From positions 16,405 to 80,404 of the forward strand of contig NZ_CANNGT010000013.1 of assembly GCF_947504225.1 (NCBI RefSeq): a DNA stretch of 64,000 nt, read 5' to 3'. The notes under the pieces were generated by a model. It worked only from the letters and a program-made list of their open reading frames with translations, was not told where the DNA came from and did no database searches. Origin of the DNA: Brumimicrobium ulvae (GTDB taxonomy: Bacteria > Bacteroidota > Bacteroidia > Flavobacteriales_D > Crocinitomicaceae). Of the stretch, positions 46,951 to 55,507 are shown piece by piece (the first letter of the stretch is position 1; each line of letters begins with the position of its first letter). Position numbers and translations under genes: made by a program.

Positions 46951-48339
46951 TTACTTGTTTAAGTTTGCAAATTCTTCATAAAAATAAGGGATCGTTTCAA
47001 TTCCTTTATAGAAGTTGAATAAGCCATAATGTTCGTTCGGCGAATGAATAGCATCACTGTTTAATCCGAATCCCATCAATACTGTTTTCAATCCTAATAC
47101 CTGCTCAAACAATGCCACAATAGGAATACTTCCTCCGCTTCTTAAAGGAATAGGTTTCTTTCCAAATGTTTTTTCCATTGCATTACTTGCAGCTATATAA
47201 CCCTTAGAGTCGATTGGAGTTACAGCTGGCAAGCCACCATGGTGTGGATTTACCTTAACTGTTACAGATTCAGGAGCGATACTTTCAAAATATTGCTTAA
47301 ACAATTCCGTAATTTCATCTGGATCTTGATGAGGTACCAAACGCATAGAGATTTTCGCAAAAGCTTTTGAAGGCAATACTGTCTTGGCTCCTTCACCAAT
47401 GTATCCTCCCCAAATTCCATTGACATCTAGTGTTGGGCGAATTGAACTTCGCTCTCTTGTCGTGTATCCTTCTTCCCCTTGCACAGCATTGATTTTGATT
47501 GAAGCTTTATACTCTTCTTCATCATAAGGTGCACGCGCCATTTCATTTCTTTCTTCCTCGGTTAATACTTCAACTTTATCATAAAAACCAGGGATAGTAA
47601 TTTTGTGTTTATCGTCTTGCAATTGCCCAATCATATCTGATAAAACATTGATTGGATTTGCTACAGCTCCTCCATAAAGTCCAGAGTGTAAATCTCTGTT
47701 TGGACCTGTTACTTCTACTTCTACATAACTTAAGCCTCTTAAACCAGTTGTAATAGAAGGCACATCATTCGCAATAATTCCAGTGTCAGAAACCAAAATA
47801 ATATCTGCTGCTAAACGTTCTTTTTGTTCTTTTATGAAAATCGCTAAGTTTGGACTACCTACTTCTTCTTCCCCTTCAATCATGAACTTAGCATTACATG
47901 GAAGTTCACCATTTTTACTCATCGCTTCAAAAGCTTTGATGTGCATAAAAACTTGCCCTTTGTCATCACAAGCTCCCCTTGCAAATATTGCTCCGTCAGG
48001 ATGAATGTCTGTTTTTTTAATGATAGGTTCAAATGCAGGAGAGTCCCAAAGTTCGATAGGGTCAGCTGGTTGAACATCGTAATGGCCATAAACCAATACT
48101 GTAGGTAATTTTGGGTCTATAATTTTCTCTCCGTAAACAATTGGATGACCTGCAGTCTGACAGATTTCAACTTCATCTGCTCCGGCTTCTTTCAAGTGTT
48201 TTGCAACGAGTTCTGCTGCTGATTGTACATCGCTTTTATTCGCTGGATCTGCAGAAACAGATGGAATACGAAGTAATTCAAAAAGTTCGTCTAAAAATCT
48301 TTGTTGATTATTGCTTATAAAATCTTGTGTCTTTTTCAT
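46951..48339 (-). CDS. M20-family dipeptidase
   Basis: A 462-aa zinc dipeptidase of the M20/ArgE/DapE/CPG2 type. Metal and catalytic segments are visible: VLVYGHYDVQPADP, RGACDDKGQVFMHI, MIEGEEEVGSPN, VSDTGI and, near the end, FGLNSDAIHSPNEHYGL. A dimerisation domain lies between. The length fits the carnosinase-like group. It is the first gene of the dipeptidase-LEA-YyaL operon. Confidence 0.93.
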   Translation of the reverse strand: MKKTQDFISNNQQRFLDELFELLRIPSVSADPANKSDVQSAAELVAKHLKEAGADEVEICQTAGHPIVYGEKIIDPKLPTVLVYGHYDVQPADPIELWDSPAFEPIIKKTDIHPDGAIFARGACDDKGQVFMHIKAFEAMSKNGELPCNAKFMIEGEEEVGSPNLAIFIKEQKERLAADIILVSDTGIIANDVPSITTGLRGLSYVEVEVTGPNRDLHSGLYGGAVANPINVLSDMIGQLQDDKHKITIPGFYDKVEVLTEEERNEMARAPYDEEEYKASIKINAVQGEEGYTTRERSSIRPTLDVNGIWGGYIGEGAKTVLPSKAFAKISMRLVPHQDPDEITELFKQYFESIAPESVTVKVNPHHGGLPAVTPIDSKGYIAASNAMEKTFGKKPIPLRSGGSIPIVALFEQVLGLKTVLMGFGLNSDAIHSPNEHYGLFNFYKGIETIPYFYEEFANLNK

Positions 48340-48739
48340 TGAAATTCTTTTTCTGTAAAGTTAAAAAATTAAACATAACACCTTGCAGGTACAATGGTGT
48401 TAGAACAGAATGCAGTCAAAATTGTTTTTACTGTTCTCAAATAGAGCCAAAATTATGAACTCTAGGGCGTTTCGTTTTAGCTTCTAAAAAACCGCTATAC
48501 ATCAAATCTTCACCTATTTTTTAATAGAAAGTTTTATTCTCATGAACCCCTATATGTTACTTTTTGTCTTCAGTGATTCTGCTAATTCATTTTTTAGGTG
48601 TTAAAAAGAAGGGTAATTCTCTATCGCACAAGAGTCAATTTATACCTGGTGCTGTTCTGTTTGCGAATAATATTTATATTCATGCAACTTTATAGACATG
48701 CATAGAGTCTAATGAATACGATATAAATAACTCAAGAAT
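48340..48739. other. Intergenic region, no gene seen
   Basis: This is the divergent gap between the dipeptidase operon and the adhesin-like gene. It holds a modest hairpin, TAACACC (48376-48382) with GGTGTTA (48396-48402). No frame reads convincingly as protein and no consensus promoter is obvious. Confidence 0.5.
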
Positions 48740-50929
48740 ATGAAGAAGCAATTTTTACTCACATGTATAGCAGCCCTATTGATGGTCTCATCAACATTTT
48801 CCCAACAAATAAACTTGGTGAATCCAACGATGACACCAGTTCAAGCCGTTGAAGATGTACTCTTAGGTGCCGGAATTAATGCATTTAATATTACCTATAA
48901 TGGGTCTGCAGTAAATGCAAACACCGCCCAGCAATCAGTTCGTCAGTTTAATAATGGTACATCCAACTTTCCGATTTCACAAGGAGTATTGTTGAATACC
49001 AATTCTGCTCCTGCTGTTACAGATGCGGATTTACAAGCCATTACCACAAGTAATCCTACCAATGGAGTTGTAATTGAGTTTGACTTTGTACCTTCAGGAG
49101 ATACGCTTTCGTTTAACTACGTTTTTGCTTCTGCAGAATACACTTCATTTACATGTTCAAATTATAATGATGTATTTGGGTTCTTTATTTCGGGACCTGG
49201 AATTAATGGGCCTTATTCGAATAATGCCATAAACATTGCAACCGTTCCAAATTCAGCAAATATCCCTGTAGGTATTAATACTGTTAATAACGGAACAAAT
49301 GCTGATATTTCAGGTAACTGTGCTGCGGCAGACCCTAACTGGCAAGCCAATAATGTTTATTTTACAACCAGCTATACTGCCGCCTTTGCAAATATTCCTT
49401 CATCACCTTCTTATAATGGAAGTACTGTTGTTTTACCTGCGAATTCAGGCCTAACCTGTGGTGATACTTTTCATATTAAAATGGCCATTTCAAATGTTTC
49501 TGATACAGGTTTCGATTCAGGAGTGTTTTTAGAAGCCAACTCATTCTCTTCAGGAGGTGTAGACATTAGTATTGAAACCAATACCGCAGCTTCGGATAGT
49601 TTGCTTTTTGAAGGGTGTACAGAAGGAACAGTTCACTTTACACGTCCGCCAAATCAAACAAGTGATACATTAATAATTTATTTTGATGTTACAGGAACTG
49701 CAACTCAAGGAACAGATTTTCCTAACTTGGCTCCTGGTGATAGTGTAGTGTTCTACCCTGGGCAAGACTCTATCGTGTTGACTATTAACCCAATTAATGA
49801 CAATACCTTTGAAGGACCAGAAAGTGTAATTATTTCTGCCTATTCGGTAACGGCTTGTGGGGATACCGTCTATTCGGAAGGAATTATATGGATAGATGAT
49901 GAACCCTATTCTACTGTGACCTCAATTGATACAACTTTACTTTGTGCTAATGATAGTGTGCCTTTATGGGCGACCACTGAAGGAGGTTTCCCACCTTACA
50001 CTTACTCTTGGAGTAACGGAGAAACTGGAGCCAATACATTTGGTAGTGTTTGGGATAATGGAATGACAGAGTTTATCGTGACCTCCACTGATGCCTGTGG
50101 TTTTGAATATGTGGATACCGCCCGTGTTCAACTGAACCAAACTTTGAAAATTGATTCTCTGGTACAATATCCAGCTAATTGTGGAATGGCAGATGGAGCA
50201 GTTGTTGGGTATGGTCATCAGCCTGGATATACGGGTACACCTGTATTTACTTGGCAAGGACCAGGAGCAAACAATCCTTCGCAGGTAAGTGCTTCTGCAT
50301 GGCCAAATAAACCTTCTGGTTGGTACTACTTTACGATTACAGATGATGTTTGTAGTGTTACGGATAGTATCTTTTTAGAGCAAAACCCACCACCAACAGC
50401 TAGTTTTGATGCTGATCCAGAAATGGGAGCGGCTCCTTTAGATGTTACGTTTACGAATACTTCAGATCCTGCTTCGTCTTATGAATGGGACTTTGGAAAT
50501 GGACAAACTGCAAGTGTAAATGACTTGAGTACGCAATATTCAACTTATTTAGAAGAGGGAACCTATACGGTTACTTTGACTACAGTTGAAGGTGCTTGTA
50601 CAGACCAAGCTTCGAAAGTAATAACGGTTTTACTTCCGTTAAACTATGATATGCCGAACGGATTTACCCCAAACGGAGATAATCAAAATGATTACTTCAC
50701 AATCAATGCCCAAAACGCTATGGCACTAGAGATTGTAATCCTAAACAGATGGGGTAACGTTGTCTTTGAAAGTTCTGATGTAGACTTTAAGTGGAATGGT
50801 AACGTAGATAACGGAGACGTGGAATGTGCCGATGGAGTATATTTCTATAAATTTAAACTGACTAACTCTTCAGGTGAAGAAATTGAAGAACATGGATTTG
50901 TTCACTTGTTTAGAGGCGAGAAAAAATAA
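48740..50929 (+). CDS. T9SS type-B secreted protein with choice-of-anchor L and PKD domains
   Basis: A 729-aa exported protein. Signal peptide 1-21. A choice-of-anchor L domain covers about 35-270 (FDFVPSGDTLSFNYVFASAEY and DVFGFFISGPG). A Calx-beta-like region follows (about 280-385), then an Ig-like stretch, a PKD domain (about 550-630, SYEWDFGNGQTASV), and a gliding-motility-associated type-B C-terminal domain (about 640-729, MPNGFTPNGDNQNDYF, ILNRWGNVVFES). It is probably a surface-attached or released adhesin. A terminator follows. Confidence 0.9.
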   Translation: MKKQFLLTCIAALLMVSSTFSQQINLVNPTMTPVQAVEDVLLGAGINAFNITYNGSAVNANTAQQSVRQFNNGTSNFPISQGVLLNTNSAPAVTDADLQAITTSNPTNGVVIEFDFVPSGDTLSFNYVFASAEYTSFTCSNYNDVFGFFISGPGINGPYSNNAINIATVPNSANIPVGINTVNNGTNADISGNCAAADPNWQANNVYFTTSYTAAFANIPSSPSYNGSTVVLPANSGLTCGDTFHIKMAISNVSDTGFDSGVFLEANSFSSGGVDISIETNTAASDSLLFEGCTEGTVHFTRPPNQTSDTLIIYFDVTGTATQGTDFPNLAPGDSVVFYPGQDSIVLTINPINDNTFEGPESVIISAYSVTACGDTVYSEGIIWIDDEPYSTVTSIDTTLLCANDSVPLWATTEGGFPPYTYSWSNGETGANTFGSVWDNGMTEFIVTSTDACGFEYVDTARVQLNQTLKIDSLVQYPANCGMADGAVVGYGHQPGYTGTPVFTWQGPGANNPSQVSASAWPNKPSGWYYFTITDDVCSVTDSIFLEQNPPPTASFDADPEMGAAPLDVTFTNTSDPASSYEWDFGNGQTASVNDLSTQYSTYLEEGTYTVTLTTVEGACTDQASKVITVLLPLNYDMPNGFTPNGDNQNDYFTINAQNAMALEIVILNRWGNVVFESSDVDFKWNGNVDNGDVECADGVYFYKFKLTNSSGEEIEEHGFVHLFRGEKK

Positions 50930-50953
50930 TAACTTACACAGTGTAGCCTAAAA

Positions 50954-50985
50954 AAAAAGGCTGTCTAAGATTAGACAGCCTTTTT
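50954..50985. terminator. Bidirectional terminator
   Basis: AAAAAGGCTGTCT and AGACAGCCTTTTT pair perfectly around a 6-nt loop. A-rich and T-rich flanks serve both the + strand adhesin gene and the convergent gpmI operon. Confidence 0.9.
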
Positions 50986-51006
50986 ACGTTATATAAAAAC
51001 CTTACC

Positions 51007-52527
51007 TTATTGAATTAAAACTTTTCCTGTCATTTCTGAAGGAAGAACCAAGCCCATTCTGTTTAAGAGGGTCGGTGCAACATCAGCTAGTATTCCGTCT
51101 TGAATTTGCAATTGTTCCTCTGTAACATAAACAACTGGAACAGGATTTAAGGAATGAGCTGTATTGGGTGAGCCATCAGGGTTAATCGTCATGTCTGCAT
51201 TTCCATGGTCAGCGATAACCATAATTTCATATCCATTTGCTTGTGCTGTTTTGATGACTTTATCTAGGCAACTGTCAACTGTCTCCACAGCTTTGATAAT
51301 TGCAGAGTAAACTCCAGTATGACCAACCATGTCTGGATTAGCAAAGTTCAAACAGAAAAAATCAGGGGTATTATCGTTGATTTCTTCTGTTATTTTTTCG
51401 GTTACTTCAATGGCGCTCATTTCAGGTTGTAAATCATAAGTAGCGACCTTTGGTGAATTCACAAGAATCCTTTTTTCACCTTCAAATTCAACTTCTCTAC
51501 CTCCAGAGAAAAAGAATGTAACATGCGGATATTTTTCTGTTTCGGCAATTCGAACTTGGGTTTTTCCTACAGCTTCAACTACCTCTCCTAAGGTGTTTTT
51601 TAGGTTATCTTTTTCGAAAATTACACCAACATTTTTGAAGGTGTCATCGTAAGAGGTCATTGTTAAAACATCAATGGATAAAGGTTTCATCTGATATCCT
51701 TCAATTGCTTTTTGATTCAAAACTGTTATGATTTCTCTTGGCCGATCTGTCCTGAAGTTAAAGCTAATGACAAGATCTCCATTTTCTATCTGAGTGTTTT
51801 CATCTCCATGGTTTATAACAGAGGCCTTGATGAATTCATCAGTAACTCCTTCGGTATACCAATGCTCAAATACATTGTCTACAGTATTGAAACGTTGACC
51901 TTTTCCAGAAGTCATTAAGTTGTATGCTTGTTCTACACGTTCCCATCTTTTATCCCTGTCCATGGCATAGTATCTACCAATGATACTTGCAACTTTCACA
52001 GGGGTGTTGGCGATGTGTTGTTCAAGGTTATTGAAGAAAGTTCTTCCACTCTTTGGGTCACAATCTCTGCCGTCTGTAAATCCATGGATGTAAACTTTTT
52101 TTAAATCAAACTGAGTGGCCATATCACAAAGTGCATGTAAGTGTTTTTGTGAGCTGTGAACACCACCTTCTGAAACCAAACCAATAAAATGTACCTTTTG
52201 ATTCTGATTCTTCGCTTTTTTCATGGCGGCCTGAAGAATATCTATGCCAAAGAATTCTTTTTCTTCAATCGATTTATTAATTCGGGTAAGTTCTTGGTAG
52301 ACAATTCTTCCTGCTCCAATGTTTAAATGGCCTACTTCCGAATTTCCCATTTGACCATGAGGAAGCCCTACGTTTTCTCCAGAAGTTAATAAAGTCGCAT
52401 TAGGATACTCTTTCAGTAATCCATCCATTACTGGTGTGTTGGCGTTATAAATAGCATCAGACTGGCTTTTGTCTCCAATACCCCATCCGTCAAGGATGAT
52501 GAGTCCAACCTTTTTATCGTTTTTCAT
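51007..52527 (-). CDS. gpmI: GpmI, 2,3-bisphosphoglycerate-independent phosphoglycerate mutase
   Basis: GpmI interconverts 3- and 2-phosphoglycerate in glycolysis using two Mn2+ ions. The 506-aa product has the metal ligands in LIILDGWGIGD, the phospho-Ser in MGNSEVGHLNIGAGR, HGFTDGRD, GRYYAMDRDKRW, and the C-terminal metal cluster NFANPDMVGHTG and IADHGNAD. The length is normal. It is the last gene of a three-gene operon and overlaps the histidine kinase gene by 14 bp. Confidence 0.97.
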   Translation of the reverse strand: MKNDKKVGLIILDGWGIGDKSQSDAIYNANTPVMDGLLKEYPNATLLTSGENVGLPHGQMGNSEVGHLNIGAGRIVYQELTRINKSIEEKEFFGIDILQAAMKKAKNQNQKVHFIGLVSEGGVHSSQKHLHALCDMATQFDLKKVYIHGFTDGRDCDPKSGRTFFNNLEQHIANTPVKVASIIGRYYAMDRDKRWERVEQAYNLMTSGKGQRFNTVDNVFEHWYTEGVTDEFIKASVINHGDENTQIENGDLVISFNFRTDRPREIITVLNQKAIEGYQMKPLSIDVLTMTSYDDTFKNVGVIFEKDNLKNTLGEVVEAVGKTQVRIAETEKYPHVTFFFSGGREVEFEGEKRILVNSPKVATYDLQPEMSAIEVTEKITEEINDNTPDFFCLNFANPDMVGHTGVYSAIIKAVETVDSCLDKVIKTAQANGYEIMVIADHGNADMTINPDGSPNTAHSLNPVPVVYVTEEQLQIQDGILADVAPTLLNRMGLVLPSEMTGKVLIQ

Positions 52528-53410
52528 CTCGCGTAATTTTAAAATGCGAGCCTTGTGGTTTATTGGGGAGATAGCTTATGGTATCTCCATGAAATTTAAC
52601 AAGGCTCTTGACAATAAATAATCCGAGACCAGTTCCTTTTTGATCTCTCGTTTCTTCATTTCCTAGTCGAACAAACTTTCCGAAAACATCATTTTTATAT
52701 TCTGCTGGAATACCTTTTCCTTTATCTTTCACCCCCCAGATAATTAGGTTTTTTTCTCTTTTGAGGTAGACCTCTATTCCGGGAGTTTCTCCGGCATATT
52801 TAAAGGCGTTTTCTAAAAGGTTATGCAAAACGGTTTCTATAATGAATAAATCAACTCTACAGATGATTCCTTCTTCAACTTGAAGGTTTACCGAAGTTCT
52901 GTTTTCAGACCACTTATTCGTAATTCTGGTGATTTCTTCACTGAGGTTATGTTCTTCAAAATTGAGTTGTAATCGGTGATTTTCAATGCGTGTTGCTGTT
53001 AGAATATTCTCAATCATGTCCTCCAAACGGATGTTCTCGGCAATAGCATGTCGAATTAAATCTTCTTGCTGCTCACGTTCAAGGTTGCTTCTTTTTAGTA
53101 AGGTCTGAAGGTAGAGTTTATTCGAAGTAAGGGGCGTTTTTAATTCATGGGTTACCGACAAAAGAAAGTTGTTCTGTCGTTTAGACATCCGCATTTCCTT
53201 TTGTATCGAACTTCTGATTTTCCAAAGGCCAAGTAATAATATCATAAAGAAAACAAAGCCTTCGCTTGTAATCATGATGATTCTCTTTCTTTGAGACTCC
53301 GGTGTATTGATCTCAGATGAAAGTTCTATTAGGTGATAGCCCCACCAAACAAACTGAAGGACAACATAAACTCCTAAAATATAGAAAAATATTGCCGTTT
53401 GCCTTTTCAT
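52514..53410 (-). CDS. Sensor histidine kinase without adjacent regulator
   Basis: A 298-aa membrane kinase with two membrane helices (about residues 7-28 and 45-64), a periplasmic loop of only about 17 residues, a HisKA domain (phospho-acceptor His in SVTHELKTPLTSNKLYLQTL, about 90) and a HATPase domain (NLLENAFKYAG, KDKGKGIP, GTGLGLFIVK). The tiny sensory loop suggests sensing within the membrane or cytoplasm. No response regulator is encoded in the operon; the nearest, at 62148, has its own kinase. Confidence 0.92.
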   Translation of the reverse strand: MKRQTAIFFYILGVYVVLQFVWWGYHLIELSSEINTPESQRKRIIMITSEGFVFFMILLLGLWKIRSSIQKEMRMSKRQNNFLLSVTHELKTPLTSNKLYLQTLLKRSNLEREQQEDLIRHAIAENIRLEDMIENILTATRIENHRLQLNFEEHNLSEEITRITNKWSENRTSVNLQVEEGIICRVDLFIIETVLHNLLENAFKYAGETPGIEVYLKREKNLIIWGVKDKGKGIPAEYKNDVFGKFVRLGNEETRDQKGTGLGLFIVKSLVKFHGDTISYLPNKPQGSHFKITRDEKR

Positions 53411-53413
53411 GAT

Positions 53414-55318
53414 TTAACTATAAGCCCTGTTCGTATTTCCTTCGATGTAATTCATAAATGCTTTATTGACTACTTTGTTTCCGCCTGGGGTTGGGTAATT
53501 TCCGGTGAAATACCAGTCGCCTTTATTGTTTGGACATGCTGTATGAAGGTTTTCAATTGTTTGGTAAACAATCTCAAGTTCAGATTTCATTCCAACAGGT
53601 GTAAGTAATTCAGCAATTTTCTTTGAAATTTCGTCTGCAGTAAAGGGCTCGTAAATTTCTTTTACATAATTTCTGATTTGTTCCTTTGGATAAAGCGCTT
53701 GTTCTTTACATTTTCTGTAAACATCATCGATGATATATGCTTTTCCTCTTTCTTTTAACAATTCTATTGCAGCTTCAAAGGCAATAAATTCGCTCATTCT
53801 TGCCATGTCAATTCCATAACAATCCGGATAACGAATTTGTGGTGCAGAAGAAACAACTACAATTTTCTTTGGCTCTAAACGGTCCAGAATTCTTAAAATA
53901 CTTTGTTTCAAAGTGGTTCCACGAACAATAGAGTCATCAATAACAACAAGGTTGTCCTCATTGCGCTTAACGGTACCGTAAGTGATGTCATAAACGTGAG
54001 CAACCATATCATCTCTAGAATCTTCTTGAGTAATGAAAGTTCTTAGTTTCGCATCTTTAATGGCGATTTTTTCGAATCGTGTTTTACGGGTTAAGATTTT
54101 GCTTAGCTTTTCATCAGACATTTCGCTTCCCAAGGCTTTGATCGCTTCCATTTTTTCAATATTTAGGAAGTCCTCTAAACCTTTCATCATGCCGTAGAAG
54201 GACATTTCAGCAGTGTTTGGAATGAAGGAGAAGACAGCGTTGTCTAACTCGTTGTTGATGCTTTTTATGATTTGCGGAATCAATAACTGACCTAATAATT
54301 TTCTTTCGTTGTAGATGTCGTAATCATTTCCTCTAGAGAAGTAGATGCGCTCAAATGAACATGCTGCTCTCGTTGTAGGTGTATTGATTTCTACTTCGGT
54401 AGTTTTTCCATTCTTTTTTATAATTAAAGCGTGTCCTGGAGTGAGCTCCTTAATGTCTTCCTTCTTTAAGTTGAATGCAGTTTGAATCACTGGACGCTCA
54501 GAAGTAACCACACAAATTTCATCATCTTCGTACCAAAACGCTGGACGAATTCCTGCAGGGTCTCTCAAAACAAATGCATCACCATGACCAAGAAGTCCCG
54601 ACATAGTATAGCCCCCATCCCAATCTTCAGAGGCGCGTTTTAATATTTTTTGAATGTCTAAACTTTCGGCAATTTTAGAGGTGATTTCTCTGTTGTTGTA
54701 ACCTTGTGTTTTATATTGTTGGAAAAGATGTTCATTTTCTACATCCAAGAAGTGCCCAATTTTCTCCAAAACAGTAACTGTATCTGATTTTTCTTTTGGA
54801 TGCTGACCTAAGTTTAATAGGACATCAAATAGTTCGTCTACATTGGTAAGGTTAAAATTTCCAGCAACCACAAGGTTTCTCGTCATCCAGTTGTTTTGAC
54901 GAAGAAAAGGATGACAACTTTCAAGATTGTTTTTTCCTGAGGTACCATAACGTAGATGACCTAAGAAAAGCTCTCCTGTGAAACCAGCATTTCTTTTCAA
55001 AAACTCAACATCTTTTAATTTCTCTGGATGTTCCTCTCCAATTTCTTCAAAACGCCTGTTGATGTTTGTAAAGATTTCTTGAATTGGTTTTGAATTGATA
55101 GATCTACTGCGTGAAATGTAGCGTTCTCCTGGGCTCATGTCTAGCTTTATGTTGGCTAGTCCAGCACCATCTTGGCCTCGGTTGTGCTGTTTCTCCATCA
55201 ACAAATACATTTTGTTTAAGCCGTAAAAAGCCGTTCCGTATTTATCAATGTAATATTCTAAAGGTTTTTTTAAACGAAGAAGTGCTATACCGCACTCATG
55301 CTTAATTGCATCACTCAT
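53414..55318 (-). CDS. PurF-like amidophosphoribosyltransferase
   Basis: A 634-aa class II glutamine amidotransferase fused to a phosphoribosyltransferase domain. The catalytic Cys is residue 9 (KHECGIALLR), implying removal of an 8-residue propeptide. The RGQDGAGLA and GHLRYGTSG segments of the glutaminase and the PRPP loop VVIDDSIVRGTTL are present. PurF of E. coli is about 505 aa; this one has extra insertions, as in a second PurF paralogue common in Bacteroidota. Whether it makes phosphoribosylamine is uncertain. First gene of the operon with the kinase and gpmI. Confidence 0.88.
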   Translation of the reverse strand: MSDAIKHECGIALLRLKKPLEYYIDKYGTAFYGLNKMYLLMEKQHNRGQDGAGLANIKLDMSPGERYISRSRSINSKPIQEIFTNINRRFEEIGEEHPEKLKDVEFLKRNAGFTGELFLGHLRYGTSGKNNLESCHPFLRQNNWMTRNLVVAGNFNLTNVDELFDVLLNLGQHPKEKSDTVTVLEKIGHFLDVENEHLFQQYKTQGYNNREITSKIAESLDIQKILKRASEDWDGGYTMSGLLGHGDAFVLRDPAGIRPAFWYEDDEICVVTSERPVIQTAFNLKKEDIKELTPGHALIIKKNGKTTEVEINTPTTRAACSFERIYFSRGNDYDIYNERKLLGQLLIPQIIKSINNELDNAVFSFIPNTAEMSFYGMMKGLEDFLNIEKMEAIKALGSEMSDEKLSKILTRKTRFEKIAIKDAKLRTFITQEDSRDDMVAHVYDITYGTVKRNEDNLVVIDDSIVRGTTLKQSILRILDRLEPKKIVVVSSAPQIRYPDCYGIDMARMSEFIAFEAAIELLKERGKAYIIDDVYRKCKEQALYPKEQIRNYVKEIYEPFTADEISKKIAELLTPVGMKSELEIVYQTIENLHTACPNNKGDWYFTGNYPTPGGNKVVNKAFMNYIEGNTNRAYS

Positions 55319-55340
55319 GGAATTGTTGTTTTTTCTTGTG

Positions 55341-55348
55341 CAAAAATA
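55341..55348 (-). promoter_or_regulatory. Putative -7 promoter element for the purF-like operon
   Basis: On the minus strand TATTTTTG matches TAnnTTTG about 23 bp before the ATG at 55318. No clear TTG is seen at the right spacing. Confidence 0.35.
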
Positions 55349-55507
55349 GTTTATTAATCTCTTTTTACCGCATAATTCTCACATTGTGTCGAATTAAAAT
55401 TCATAAAAGCAACGAAACTCCTTTTGAAACTGTCTTTATTCAGGATGAAATAATGAGATTTAACACCATAATTTAATTTTAACTATTAGTATTTGTATAT
55501 TTGAAAT

